Both the position numbers and the translations under genes were made by a program. DNA of 64,000 nucleotides, taken from the NCBI GenBank assembly GCA_039621445.1, contig CP154955.1, positions 56,149,453 to 56,213,452 on the forward strand. Direction: 5' to 3'. Below the pieces are notes generated by a model. It did no database searches, was not told the origin of the DNA, and saw only the letters and a program-made list of their open reading frames with translations. The stretch comes from Euglena gracilis. Taxonomy: Eukaryota > Euglenida > Euglenophyceae > Euglenales. Below, one piece after another: positions 53,456-63,982 of the stretch. The stretch's first letter is position 1. Each line of letters begins with the position of its first letter.

Positions 53456-53617
53456 GAACGCATGGGAAACCCATGTTGTTTTCTCTTCTTTTTATCATTG
53501 ATTCTTATCATTCTTTCTTTCCGCAGACTTTTTACCAAATAATACTCAAGCGGTTACCCTCACACACCTTACAACCAACAACCCAAACATCCCACCGTAC
53601 CGACCCCGGGCTGTATC
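53456..53617 (+). promoter_or_regulatory. Pol-ORF3 spacer with candidate 3' splice site
   Basis: A pyrimidine-rich tract (about 53475-53520) ends in TTTCCGCAG with the AG at 53525-53526, 92 nt before the ORF3 ATG at 53618. It fits a eukaryotic acceptor and would allow ORF3 expression from a spliced RNA. A good donor-like GAG|GTAAGA lies at the pol start (48404-48411), but a leader donor is equally possible. Confidence 0.5.
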
Positions 53618-56600
53618 ATGCTGCCCGGCGGAAGGGAGCCAGGCGGAGGACCGCCTTACCACCCCACCACTCACCCTCAACCTGACCAGTATGCGTACCG
53701 ATACGGTACGCAGCCACCTGCACGGACTGCGGCTCAGGGAAACCCTGAAGCCAGCAGCAGTAGCAGGATGACCCAGATGCCCGCGGAAGCGCGGCCATCT
53801 CAGCCATCAGGCTCTCGTCGCCTCCCACCGTATGCGGGTGTGATGATCCACCGCACGGCGGAGACGATGAACCGGGTTATGCGTATGAGCGCAAACCCGG
53901 CACCAGACCAACTCACACAGGCATTGTGGGATGACCACTGCCGTAAAGTTTTGACCATCGCGAATACCCCTCCAGCCCTGTGGTGTATGTGCGCCCAGGC
54001 GACGATGACCGGTCTGGTGTATTACACCGACCCGGACGCGTCGGGTTTCGCGGCAGACATTACCATGCGTGACCTGGGCGTGGAAGTCCCGCCACAGGTC
54101 GCCAGGCAGGTACCACCTGTTGGCACTTACACTGCACATTTTCGTGCTCACTCCCCCGGATTACCCGAGGAAGAGACGGTGGAAGCACCTGTCCGGAGTG
54201 AACACCCACGTGTAAAAGAAAGTATTTTTCGATCCCCTGAGCGCGTGCCCCGGCGGGATTATCCTGCGCAGGAGCCTGTGTCTCAGTATACCGTCTCTGG
54301 GGATTACCCCCAGCAGGCGCCAATGCCACGGGATCAGTACGTATATCCACCTCAACCCCACCCAACCATACCTGACCCTATCCCACGACGTCCTGCGGAG
54401 GGAAATCCTCCCCCGACGTCTGACTCTGCCCGAAGCGCTCGTCCGCGGGAAGCCGCGACAGCGCCTCGTGCGGCACCAGTTCCCCCGGCACGGGATGAAC
54501 CCGTTAACCCGTGGACTGGTCGGCCGTTCGAGACTGAGGAGGACCGTCAACAGTATGAATATGCTGTGACGATCCAACGACAAATCGCACGTCGCCCCCC
54601 TGTTTCCGCTGGCCAGGGATACCCTGCCCGGGCGGAAATGACACGGGAAGAGCGCCAGCAGTATGATGCTGCTGTGTCGGCTCTCACAGGAGTCCCAGCT
54701 CCATCACGGTCAAGTCAACCAGCGCAACAGCGGGACGTGGCTGTGGCGGAAGCGCCACCGGCACGACCCACAAGCTCTGCCGCCGGCAAACGTGACCGCG
54801 GCCCGGAAAATCTGACGCCGCAGCCACAACGCCGCTCGCCGAGGTCGGAAAATCCGCCCGCGGCGATGCGCGTCGACGCTGAGGAGGAAGCTCCGCCAGC
54901 GCCCGACGTGACGGCAGAACGGGCACGTCGGGAAACCCGACCATCCCCAGTCGCACCGGTTTACTCGAATCGTGGTGATGCTGAGCAGGAATTTGCCCGA
55001 ACACCAAGCACGGAATCCGTGACTTATCCTGTGTATACAGAAGAAGACCCAGAATACTGGGAATATTGGGACCCATATCGGGCGACGATAGAATGGCTGT
55101 CCAACACGAAGGGCAAGGGTAAAGGAAAAGGCAAGGGTAAGGGGAAAGGTAAAGGCCAGGAGAAAGGTGGGAAAGCCCCATCTGGGAAAGGCGGAAAACC
55201 CGCTGGACCACCTCCAGGCAAAGGCGGAAAATCTGCCGGACCCCCAGCAGGAAAAGGCGGAAAAGCCGCCGAACCTTCGAAAACGAAGGATTACGACGCT
55301 GACCAGCTGTTCGATTACTTGGATGAAATCTGGCCGAAAATCGACCAGGATCTCGAAAAGTACACGCGTGCTGGCAACGTGATCCACCGACCACCGGAAG
55401 CGGTGCTCGCAGTGGTGCAGGATCGTATGCACGATCACTGCAAACGATTCATCTACAGTACCGAACTTCATCCGTTTGAGGGATACCCTCATTCGGATGA
55501 AATGGTCCTGGACCAGATGTCTGGTTTCTGGGAACTCTGGTTCTGGTTGGGATATCCCTGCCAGAACTTTGGGATTTTCACCGACCGAAACGGTCTGACA
55601 TACATCGATTGTTTGAACACATGTGAAGACGATGAAACATTCGTAGCACAGTTGAAGGAAATCTTCAACCACATGTATTCCGTCAGCGCACTGGGAATCC
55701 AGTGGAAATATTACCCCCTGCCGGAGAAACTCCAGGCGCAGGTTGCGGTAATGTTCACAAACAACCTCCAAGTATTCTTGGACAGCATGTATGGCATGCT
55801 GTTCAAGGTACTGGACGTGGACCTCGCCTACCCTCAACGATACAAACTGGAATGCCGGTTTTGCAAGGAAGTCCACATTGTTGACTTCTGGGGTTTCGGG
55901 GAGCGCGGAAAACCGCCTCCGACTGCCGAGAATGCCGGCAGCCCACCGACCAGGAGATTCCTCCTGCACCAGTGCCGGAAACCCCAGATCGGAACGCAAG
56001 ACCGGAAGGTGCTGAAACAGCACCGGCAGAAAATATTTCTGCTCCAACAATACTGGCACAGGGCGTGGATTACCTACGTCCTGGAAGTATATATATATTT
56101 CCTGGAGCAGATGACCACCGATGTGGATATCCACAGGAAGTGGATACCTCGGGGATACACCGAGGTAGATGCCAGACCGTATGATCCAGACCGACGCAGG
56201 ATAAACCTGCGGCCGGACTGGACGGGGGCAGAAATCGGCCTCCGGGAACACCTGCAGAGCCAGTTCGGGGAAATCCTGGACTGGCAGGAGTTCGAAGTGT
56301 TCTTCGCTCCCCGCGAGCTAACCCAACCTCGCTACGCAGTACCACTGCCAGCTTTCCTGGAAGAAACGGGAGAGTATGGTATGGGTGAGGCCCGTCGATC
56401 GCAGTGGGAAGACCTCTGCCTGATCAACGAGGATGAGCCTCAACCTCCACCCGGAAGCTGGGTGCGAGCGTCGTGGCCACCTCCATACCCCAACTCTGAC
56501 AGGAGTGAAAGTATTAGCATTATGCGCCTGACACATGCCCAAGGCTGCTACATAAGCAGGGAATACCCGCGTTCAGAAGCCCAACTACACACAGAGGAAT

Positions 56601-59063
56601 CCCCCCCAGAACCGGAGGAGACAGGAGAAGCGGTCCCAATGGCCGAGGATGAACCTCTGCCTGCGGAACCCCCGGCACGGGAAACCCGTAGCCCGTCGGT
56701 CGTGATGCTGGACACTGTGGCGGAAACCGCCCAGCGCCCAGGATCACCGAGAGGTGAACTGACGCCTGTCCCACTGTCACCATCCTCGCTGGGTACGCCT
56801 GGCGGACCGACCCCTCCGCGGGAAAACCCGCCGGAGACGGTAACCCCTACGCCTGAGGTATTACGCCTCAAGCTTCCTGTCCCCGGGGAAATCCCGACGA
56901 CAGAGGAGCCAGTGGAGGAGCCCACTTCAGGGGAAGGACCTGAACGGCGCCCCTCACTGGGCGGACGTGTACTCGGTGGTTTGCGATCACTGATCGCAGT
57001 TGTCACCCCACGTGGCACAGCGGCTAGTTCTTCCACTGCTGTGGCGGAAACGGCCCAGCCAGCGGAGGAAACAACTGAAGCTGCAGCCATGGAGGAGGAT
57101 GAACCTCCCCCAATGGCCGCGCCACCGCCGGTGTCGGAAACGACACGGACGGAGGACGAACCGACGGCAATGTCAGTGGTGACAACGCTACCCGTGCCAG
57201 TGCAGGATGAACCTGCATCAGCACCGGTAGCGACATCATAGGCATGGGATGAGCCCGTAGCTCCACACACACATCGGCCACCGCACCGAAGCGTGCGGAC
57301 ACGGACACCGGCACCTGAAAAACAGGCTGCACGGACATCCATGCCCCCACCACAGACTCAGCCAACGCGGAAGTGCATCGGCGCCGCACACACCCACACC
57401 GTCCCCCAAGGCTGCTCCTGGGAAACCCACGAGCGCAGCAAAAGAACGCGTAGGGCGACCCTCAGCTCGGGAAACCCCTGCTGAAGGTCAACGACGCTCG
57501 GTGTCGGGGAAAAGACCCCCGGCCCAGCCGTCACCACGCACCTGGTCAAGCAAGCGTGACGCCGAACGGCGACCCTCGGATGCTCCGGAAAGCGGAAGTC
57601 CGAAGGCCCCGGCCAAATCAAAGCCCGGTGCCGCGCCTTGCAAACCCTCACCTAAGACAGGTGATCAGCCCCCACCGAAAGGCGGTGGTGGTGCTGGAGG
57701 CCAGGGTGCATCTTCTTCTCGAGGATCAGCTTCGGGAGGAGGATTCACACAGGTCACATCATCCGGCTATGGGAAAACCTCACAGCCGAAACCACCTACG
57801 AAGGGGCAGGGAAAATCCCGCGCCTCTACGACTACGACACCTTCGGAAGGCGAAGTTGTCATCGACTGGAATGCGATGACTCAGGATGATCCTGAGACTC
57901 ATGACCTGAAAAACAGGTACATGATGATCGAACACAAGCTGCGAACAGACCAATGCCTCAATCGGTGGATTGAACCACTGTTCTGTCAAGGACGGAAATG
58001 GTCCTTTGACCAGAATGTCACCTGGAATTATTACAATTCCAGATCACCACGTGTTTTGGCCCAATACTTTGGCGAGGAATTCCTCGTCGACAGAACATCG
58101 GAAAACCGATTTGTGTGGCTCTGCACTGTTTGCCACAGGATGTACAACAGTGCCCCTGACTTGGGATTACCCCTCGTCCATGTGTGCAACCCTGTGGAGC
58201 GGAAATCGTTCCACAAGGATATGTACATCCCCAACTGTGCCGCCTTGGTATGCGCCAAGTGCGTGGACAGTTGGACCCACAAGCACAATTTTAGCTACAC
58301 GGACCGAGATGGTACGAATGTACCAGTACTCTGCGTCAACTGCCTGCGAGGTACCTTCTGGCACACTGCGGAAGGCGCAGTTCGCACAATCGTGCCGAGT
58401 GCCGAGAAGCCACTGGAGGAATACTCCACCTTGAACAAAAAGTTCAAGGACTTTTTCAAGTATGCCAACCTCAAGCTGGACGACTACCGCCACACGGGAA
58501 TGGCCCGTGTGTGGCAGATCGACAGTGGGGCGATACGCCTCGCTGCTGAGGAGGCAGGGGTAAGATTACCTTACCTCTGGGAGACAGCAGACAGGGAAAA
58601 GATACTTTTCCGCCTGTTCACAACCCAGGACCGAAACGGTCGCTGGTGCCTACCACAATGGCCACCCGAAAAACACGGGATGACCTGGAAGGACTGGCTA
58701 GGGGCCGTATTGCGACCCCATACAGTCCGGGCGGAATGCGCCTATCACGTTCCCATCGACTTCCACCCGGGGAATGCCCCGCAGGTGTCAGCCAATCACC
58801 CTCGGAGAAACTACTTCATCTGGCCAGCGACTTTGCCCAGGAAATTCTGGGAGAAGCTGCAGTGGTTTCTCGCGGAAAGAGCGAGTGCCACCAAGCAGAC
58901 AGTACCCGAAGGATGGGTTCGGGACTGGATCGCACCTGATTTCGACTACGACTCGCCAGAAACCTGGCTTGTCGACAGGCCACAGCCACCACAATTCCAG
59001 ATGGTCCTTGTGGAAGATCCCTTGGACTCCCGCCATGACTATTGGCGGCTGGAGCGGATGTAA
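53618..59063 (+). pseudogene. A3 ORF3, large unknown protein (one stop, one frame change)
   Basis: Starts at ATG 53618. The first open part (1207 residues, to TAG 57239-57241) has a Pro/Gln-rich N-terminus, and a Lys-Gly repeat (KGKGKGKG type) at about residues 497-550. A probable folded domain follows at about 558-940 (DYDADQLFDYLDEIWPKI, ECRFCKEVH, LHQCRK), then an acidic Pro-rich tail repeating EDEP and VAETAQ. The TAG is GAG in A2. After a shift between about 57250 and 57430 the frame resumes (to TAA at 59061-59063) with a C-terminal domain of about 400 residues carrying CTVC, HVCN, CAKC and CVNC pairs that look zinc-binding. No signal peptide, membrane helix or known enzyme motif was recognised. 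It could be an accessory nucleic-acid-binding or targeting protein. Confidence 0.85.
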
Positions 59064-59950
59064 TGCCGAAACGGCATTACCAAGCCCATGTAAGGTAAGC
59101 GCCTTCATGGAGCTCATACACTATATATATATACACTGGAAGCGGAAATCGCTAAACAGCCCTGGGATGAACCTGGGTCTGTGTCCCTCAGCGCTCTGGA
59201 TGGAAGCATCCAAGAGCCCCCCCCCCTGCCAACCCATTATACCAGTGACCATGCGGACGGAAACCGTCTGCGGGAGGTAATCGCCTCTTATTGCGTCGTG
59301 AAGGAGCTACTGCTGTGAAGACCTTGGCAGCCGGGAAACCTGGCAAGCCGTTAAGTGACGCACAGCACACAGCGCGCACGCCGTAATAATAGGCCAACTT
59401 GTCACTTTTCGGCCCTAAGGCCCTTAAGGCTGCCAGACAGCAAAAATTCTGTTCTGGCCTAAGCCAGCCCCCCTCTCCTCCCTACTTTCCCCCCACCCCC
59501 GCAAAGCTGTCGCCGGCAGTCGGTTTTGTAAGTAGGCTTTTGTTTCCTAGTGCGGATATGACCGCCTAGGAGCCTTATCCGGGTATGACCAGGATAAGAG
59601 CCTGCCCCCCCCCCCTTCCACACCTCTCCCTTGGGTTTTCAGCGAATCGCTTGACCAACCCCGCGTGCCTTTGGCACACCCAAACTGGGTGGATGGGACA
59701 CTTTGTCAGGAAACCTGCCAAGCCCCGTTTCCCACAGTGGGCTTTTTCACACCCCACCTAAGCCGAAACGGCTAATAGGTAACCGCGAAACGCGGCTAAC
59801 CTTTTGCGCGTTTTTGGGCTTTGGGTGGATGCCACTGTGCGGAAAGGAGAGACACCGAAGGTGGGAGAAGTGAACCCCACCTGGGGCAGCGTCAGATATC
59901 CTGACTGGACTGGGAAACCCTGGTCCATGAAGGAAATCGGGCGTAGCCCT
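59064..59950 (+). other. A3 3' non-coding region
   Basis: Conserved with A1 and A2. It holds hairpins starting at the stop codon itself (GTAATGCCG / CGGCATTAC, 59060-59080), a TATATATATA run near 59126, and paired segments at about 59547-59605 and 59760-59805. A GGAC...GTCC stem lies near 59905-59927. No coding frame is supported. Confidence 0.75.
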
Positions 59951-59960
59951 GGGAGGGGGA
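59951..59960 (+). other. A3 polypurine tract
   Basis: GGGAGGGGGA adjacent to the 3' LTR. Confidence 0.85.
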
Positions 59961-60389
59961 TGTGTACCAGGCACGTCCCAGCTCTGTAGGATATCTGCAG
60001 AGTGGGTTCTGTGACGGTCGCACCACTGTGGAAACCCACAGCTGGTAAGATCGTGGCAGACCCTTCTGGGATCTGCCCCTGGACACGTCAGCACTTTTCT
60101 CTCCTTCCCCCACAGGTGGTATTCTTTACTCTCACAATCTCCAAGTTTCACCCTTGGTTTTGTCAGAGGGAAAAACCCTCAGAACAATCAACTTTGGTCT
60201 CAGAAGAAAACTTCTGAACCTTTGCTTTGTGCTTTGCCTCTTGGGGAATTGGGAAGAAAAGGGGAAAACCAGTTTTCGTTACTCCAAAGACTTTTCCCTA
60301 CCATAAGTAGGCTGCGCACCAAGGCGAAAGCGAAAGGCTTTTACAGAAAGTCCCAAAAAGGGAAAAAGGGAAAGCTTTGGACGTACACT
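59961..60389 (+). repeat. A3 3' LTR (429 bp)
   Basis: One substitution relative to the 5' LTR. It abuts TAACTCC of B gag. Confidence 0.96.
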
Positions 60390-61592
60390 TAACTCCATCC
60401 TCCACTTTCTTCACTTTTTCAGCAAACTGCCGTTCCATTTCCACACTCAACAAATGCCTTTGGCATTGGGCCAGATTTTGCACCATTTCACCATTTTGCT
60501 GAAACTGCAAAAGCAAGTCGTTTACAGTTGCACTCAGTTCAGCCTGAATTTCACGTTTCACCATGGCAATGTGATCAGCCATTCGCCCATCATGCATGCC
60601 CAATGCCTCATTCACCAGATTCAATGACTGCCCCTGTGACATGGCCAATGCCCGATTTAGCCTGTTTTCTGCCTCCCCCACCAGATTTTCAGCCGTTTTT
60701 TCAGGGTTTTTTCCTTCCTGCACCAAAAGTCTGCCATGTAAACATTCAATTTTGCAACTGATTTCTTCACCCCAGTTGTTCCAATCATCATCAGATTGGC
60801 CATGGCCCGATTCCATTTCCACATCATGCTGATTTTCAGGGTTTTCGGACCCAGTTTCTGCAGAAAAACTGGTGTTTGGCTGTAAATTCTGTGGCCGGGT
60901 CTGTGGAAAATCTGGCTGAATTGGCTGAAAAATCTGGGCTGGGCCTGTGTTTGAAGACACTGTTAACGCTGGCTGAAAAACCTGCCCATGCATCTGGGCT
61001 GGTCCCATGATTGCTGGAACAGATGACTTAGCCGAATACTGCTGGGCTGGCTGAAAAACCTGTGAAGTCATCTGGGCTGGCCCCATGATTGCTGGGACAG
61101 ATGACTCAGCCGAAAACTGCTGAGCTGGGTGAAAAACCTGTGAAGTCATCTGGGCTGGCTCCATGATTGCTGGGACAGATGACTCAGCCGAAAACTGCTG
61201 AGCTGGGTAAAAAACCTGCCCAGGCATCTGGGCTGGGACAGATATCTCAGCCAAAAACGGCTGGGCTGGCTGAAAAACCTGCAGCTGGGCTGCAGCTGGC
61301 TGTGCTGACTGCGATTCTGAACTCTGTGTTAACAGCAATGGTTCTGGCTGGGCTGTTAAACACAAATTTTTTTGTTCTGGCCCTGGGCTGCTGTCTCGTG
61401 ACGACACAGAAATTTGCTGAAAATCTGAAAAATTTACTGGCCACATGCCAGCAGCTTTCATTCTTTGCATAACCATTTGCTGAATAATTGCGTTTTCAGC
61501 CTGTTTTTCTTCCTCTGATTCGCTTTCACAACCTGGGGGGTCTGATTCGTCGTCACTGCCATGCAGTGGAACCAGTTGTAAATTTTTCTGGC
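60390..61592 (-). pseudogene. gag: B gag, Gln/Pro repeat region and first coiled coil
   Basis: Reads from about 61590 leftward to the A3 insertion. It has an acidic patch (SDDESDPPGCESESEEEK), then a low-complexity part with about four 26-residue repeats (QVFQPAQQFSAESSVPAIMG type; DNA period 78 bp, about 60960-61270). A heptad-rich segment follows and ends VEMERQFAEKVKKVEDGV, which joins directly to NSFFEAQVEG at 43539. A frame change near 61561-61592 separates it from the upstream piece. No homologue recognised; gag by position. Confidence 0.7.
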
Positions 61593-62176
61593 CCTACCAC
61601 CGTGATGGGCCTAACGCATCTAAATGACCCCCTCCCCGAATCAGAATCAGAATCTGATTCCTGTGTCGATTCTGAAAATCCTGAAGCCGATAAAGTTTCT
61701 GCAGCCTGAAAATTGTTTTCTGCCACAGATTCCATCATGATTTGCAGTGATGCCACAGGTTCCGAAAACTGGGCTGCAGAAAATTCAGTTTCCTTTTCGT
61801 TCTGAAAACAGCTTTGTGCCACAGATCTCAGAAAATTTTCACCACAATCTGAAACTCGGACAGATTGACTGGGAAACGAGCAGATTTCTGCATATTCTTC
61901 TGAAAATTCACAGACCACAGGGTTGATGAAATTGACCTCGTGTACCATTCTGCTGGCACAGCCACCAGAACAAATCTCTGTGACCGTGTCGACCGCCTCT
62001 GAAAAATTTTCACTGACTGGGTCAGTGAAACAACCTTTGCTTGTGATTTCAGCCGAATCTGAAAACTTTGCACTGATTCTGCTGGCAGAGGCAGCGGAAC
62101 AAATCTCTGCAACGACGTTCACCGAATCTGAAAAAACCTCACTGACAAAGTCAGTGAGCCAACCTCTGCTAACCAT
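61553..62176 (-). pseudogene. gag: B gag N-terminal part
   Basis: Open frame that also extends back through the 5' LTR. The first ATG of the internal region is at 62176-62174, made of the last LTR base and the first two bases of the primer site. It encodes two copies of a motif about 43 residues apart (TDFVSEVFSDSVNVVAEICS and TDPVSENFSEAVDTVTEICS), then a Ser/Glu/Asp-rich end (DSDSDSGRGS). The frame is lost near 61575. Function unknown; gag by position. Confidence 0.65.
62163..62175 (-). other. B primer-binding site
   Basis: TGGTTAGCAGAGG directly follows the 5' LTR on the - strand. It matches the initiator tRNA-Met 3' end except for one extra T after TGGT. Confidence 0.65.
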
Positions 62177-63005
62177 GTTTGCCGGCCCCACCCCCTGTGC
62201 GCCGCCGGTCGCCCCTGCGACCGGCGAGTCCCGGTGGGCCGAGGGCCCGGGGGGGTCCTCGCCGTCGTGGATAACCACCGACAGCAGGGGGGTGGGTGTT
62301 TCCGGGGTGGGGCCTGCGCTTTCTCGGGGAATTGGTGGGCTCAAGCCAACCCCCATTTTTGCACCCAGGTGATTTCCCCAACCCCAGCCGGCGCGTAGGA
62401 TCGTTTTTTCAAAGCTTTCCGAAATTTTAGTGAAAAACGAAAAATCTGCCATTTGCAATGAAATCGAACTTTTCTTTCTGAAATCTCACTTTTCTCTCTT
62501 TCTCTCTCACACACTCTCTTGCACAAACCAACCCACAAACCAACCCGCTGTATCTGAAATGGATCCCAACCCACTGGAGAAGCAAACACACTGTTGGAAA
62601 TCTGTAGGAGTGACTGAATGTAATGAAAAAAACAACCTGGGGCAAGGAAGAGGGGTATAGGGTATAGGTGGCGGTGGTGATGGCGGTGTTGTAGGGTCTC
62701 CTTCTTGATTTCAATACCAATTTGACTTCAATGACTCCACCAACAATGTAATGACCAACAATGTAATTGCCAATTCCAATTCAACAATGTGATTGATCAA
62801 ATCCGATTCAATGTATTTCTTCTTTGCCAAATGATGGGGAAAACCCCTCAAGTTCTGTGAACAAAAAGAATTTGAAAGGTCTTTGAAATTTGACCCGCTT
62901 CCAATTTAAGTCGCGGGTTTTTTTAACTGGTTGGCTGTTACCCGCGACTTTGAAATTTGCGCTTTCTGGCAATTTTTGGCTGCCGGCGCAAGCCGGCGGC
63001 CGACA
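62176..63005 (-). repeat. B 5' LTR (830 bp)
   Basis: Same length as 17455-18284, about ten differences. Flanked by CAGT at 63006-63009. Confidence 0.93.
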
Positions 63006-63982
63006 CAGTGGGGGGAGGGGGGGGAACCCCCCCCCCAGGTGCAAGAAGCCACGTCGCCAAGTCGGAGCAGGGTCGTCAGCCAACTCCGGCGAGGCGGCAC
63101 TAAGCGGGACCTCCTAACCCAGCGCACCCAAACAATCCAAACAAAACCGCCGGTGAGCAAGGCATTGCCTCACAAGGTCTTTGTGCTTCGCCCTCGGTGT
63201 CCCTTCCTCCCTTGTCGTTTTGCCTCGAGAGAGAAAAACTTTCAAGGCTATGGAAGCCGTAATCTCAAGCTTGGAAACAGCCATTTGGTAAAGGCATGTC
63301 AAAAAGGTCAGTGGGAGGCCACTATATTCAAAAACAGGGGGCCAGTGGAGGCCAAGGGAAGATTCAAGATCTCAGGGCCAGTGGAGGCCCTTTCTGTCAA
63401 GAACAGGACCCCAATGGAGGCCAGTGGGGTTTTCAAGATCTGGAGGTCAGCGGACGCCATTTTATTCAACCTCTGCAGTAACATGCCCAACATTGGCTCA
63501 GACAGGTCACATGTAATGTGCCTGGGGATTCCACAGGCCCATCACTGGGGCCTCTCCCCCTGGCTGCCCCATCACTGGGGTTCCAGCTGGCCCTGCATTA
63601 GGGCTGCCCAGAGCCAGGCTTTCCCCTTTATTTTGAAAAGTGGAAGGGGAAATGCGGGGGTGCATATAAAACAGGAGGGGCAGGGCTGATATTATCTTCT
63701 GGGGCAGGGGTGACCACCCTGCAGGCCAGCATCACCCATTGGGTCAAAGGAGGAGCCAGCAGAGAGGTATTAATCGTGATTTGTGAGGGGGTTGTGGCCG
63801 ATCTACCCCTGCGCTCCCAAACGTCCATAAAAGTTGCTTTCAAATACCGCAAGAAATTTGAACAGCCCAAACAAACTCTGAGCGAATACGACTGTGTAGG
63901 GGCAACCAGGCCTACCCCTACAGAGGAGGCAAAACATTTTTTTGTCCCTCATTTCATCTTTTAAAAAGCAGACGGGAAAAAG
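63006..63982. other. Flank right of B, unassigned
   Basis: After the CAGT duplication come G and C runs (63009-63042) and about 950 bp without a recognisable gene. A frame open on the + strand to 63689 begins inside the B LTR and translates mostly repeat sequence, so I do not call it. If RTx continued past the gap, its end could lie here, but no similarity to RTx is visible. Confidence 0.6.
63320..63470. repeat. Degenerate tandem repeat (CCAGTGGAGGCC)
   Basis: Three to four imperfect copies, 45-60 bp apart, of a block with a GGCCAGTGGAGGCC-like core followed by TTCAAGATCT or TCAAGAACAGG variants. Confidence 0.65.

Larger units (their letters stand above)
43540..60389 (+). mobile_element. A3: full-length A-family LTR retrotransposon
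   Basis: About 16,850 bp, inserted in B gag in the opposite orientation to B. The target duplication is TTAAC or TAAC (43535-43539 and 60389-60393; one base is shared with the LTR end). The 429-bp LTRs differ at one base. It has intact gag, pol broken by two single-base changes in C runs, and ORF3 with one stop and one shift. It carries a 56-bp duplication of the primer-site region. Confidence 0.96.
17455..63005 (-). mobile_element. B: methyltransferase-bearing Ty3/gypsy element split by A2 and A3
   Basis: Bounded by two 830-bp LTRs (TGTCGGCC...GGCAAACA on the - strand) and the duplication CAGT at 17451-17454 and 63006-63009. The PBS is at 62163-62175 and the PPT at 18285-18295. Without A2 and A3 it is about 11.9 kb. 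Order on the - strand: gag with coiled coils, ATGA overlap, then pol with C5-methyltransferase-like, Dam-like, protease, RT, RNase H, integrase and chromodomain. Several frameshifts and in-frame TAG codons make it defective as read. The LTRs differ at about ten sites, so B predates A2 and A3. Confidence 0.93.

Noticed and set aside
53618-59063. ORF3 as a retroviral envelope gene
   Set aside because: No signal peptide, no hydrophobic membrane segment and no cleavage-site-like motif were seen.
61553-61592. Programmed frameshift at GAAAAATTTACA in B gag
   Set aside because: The shift needed is +1 (or -2), while the slippery-looking heptamer would support -1. A simple indel is more likely.
62931-63689. 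Open frame on the + strand right of B
   Set aside because: It begins inside the B LTR and mostly translates G/C runs and a degenerate tandem repeat; no domain seen.
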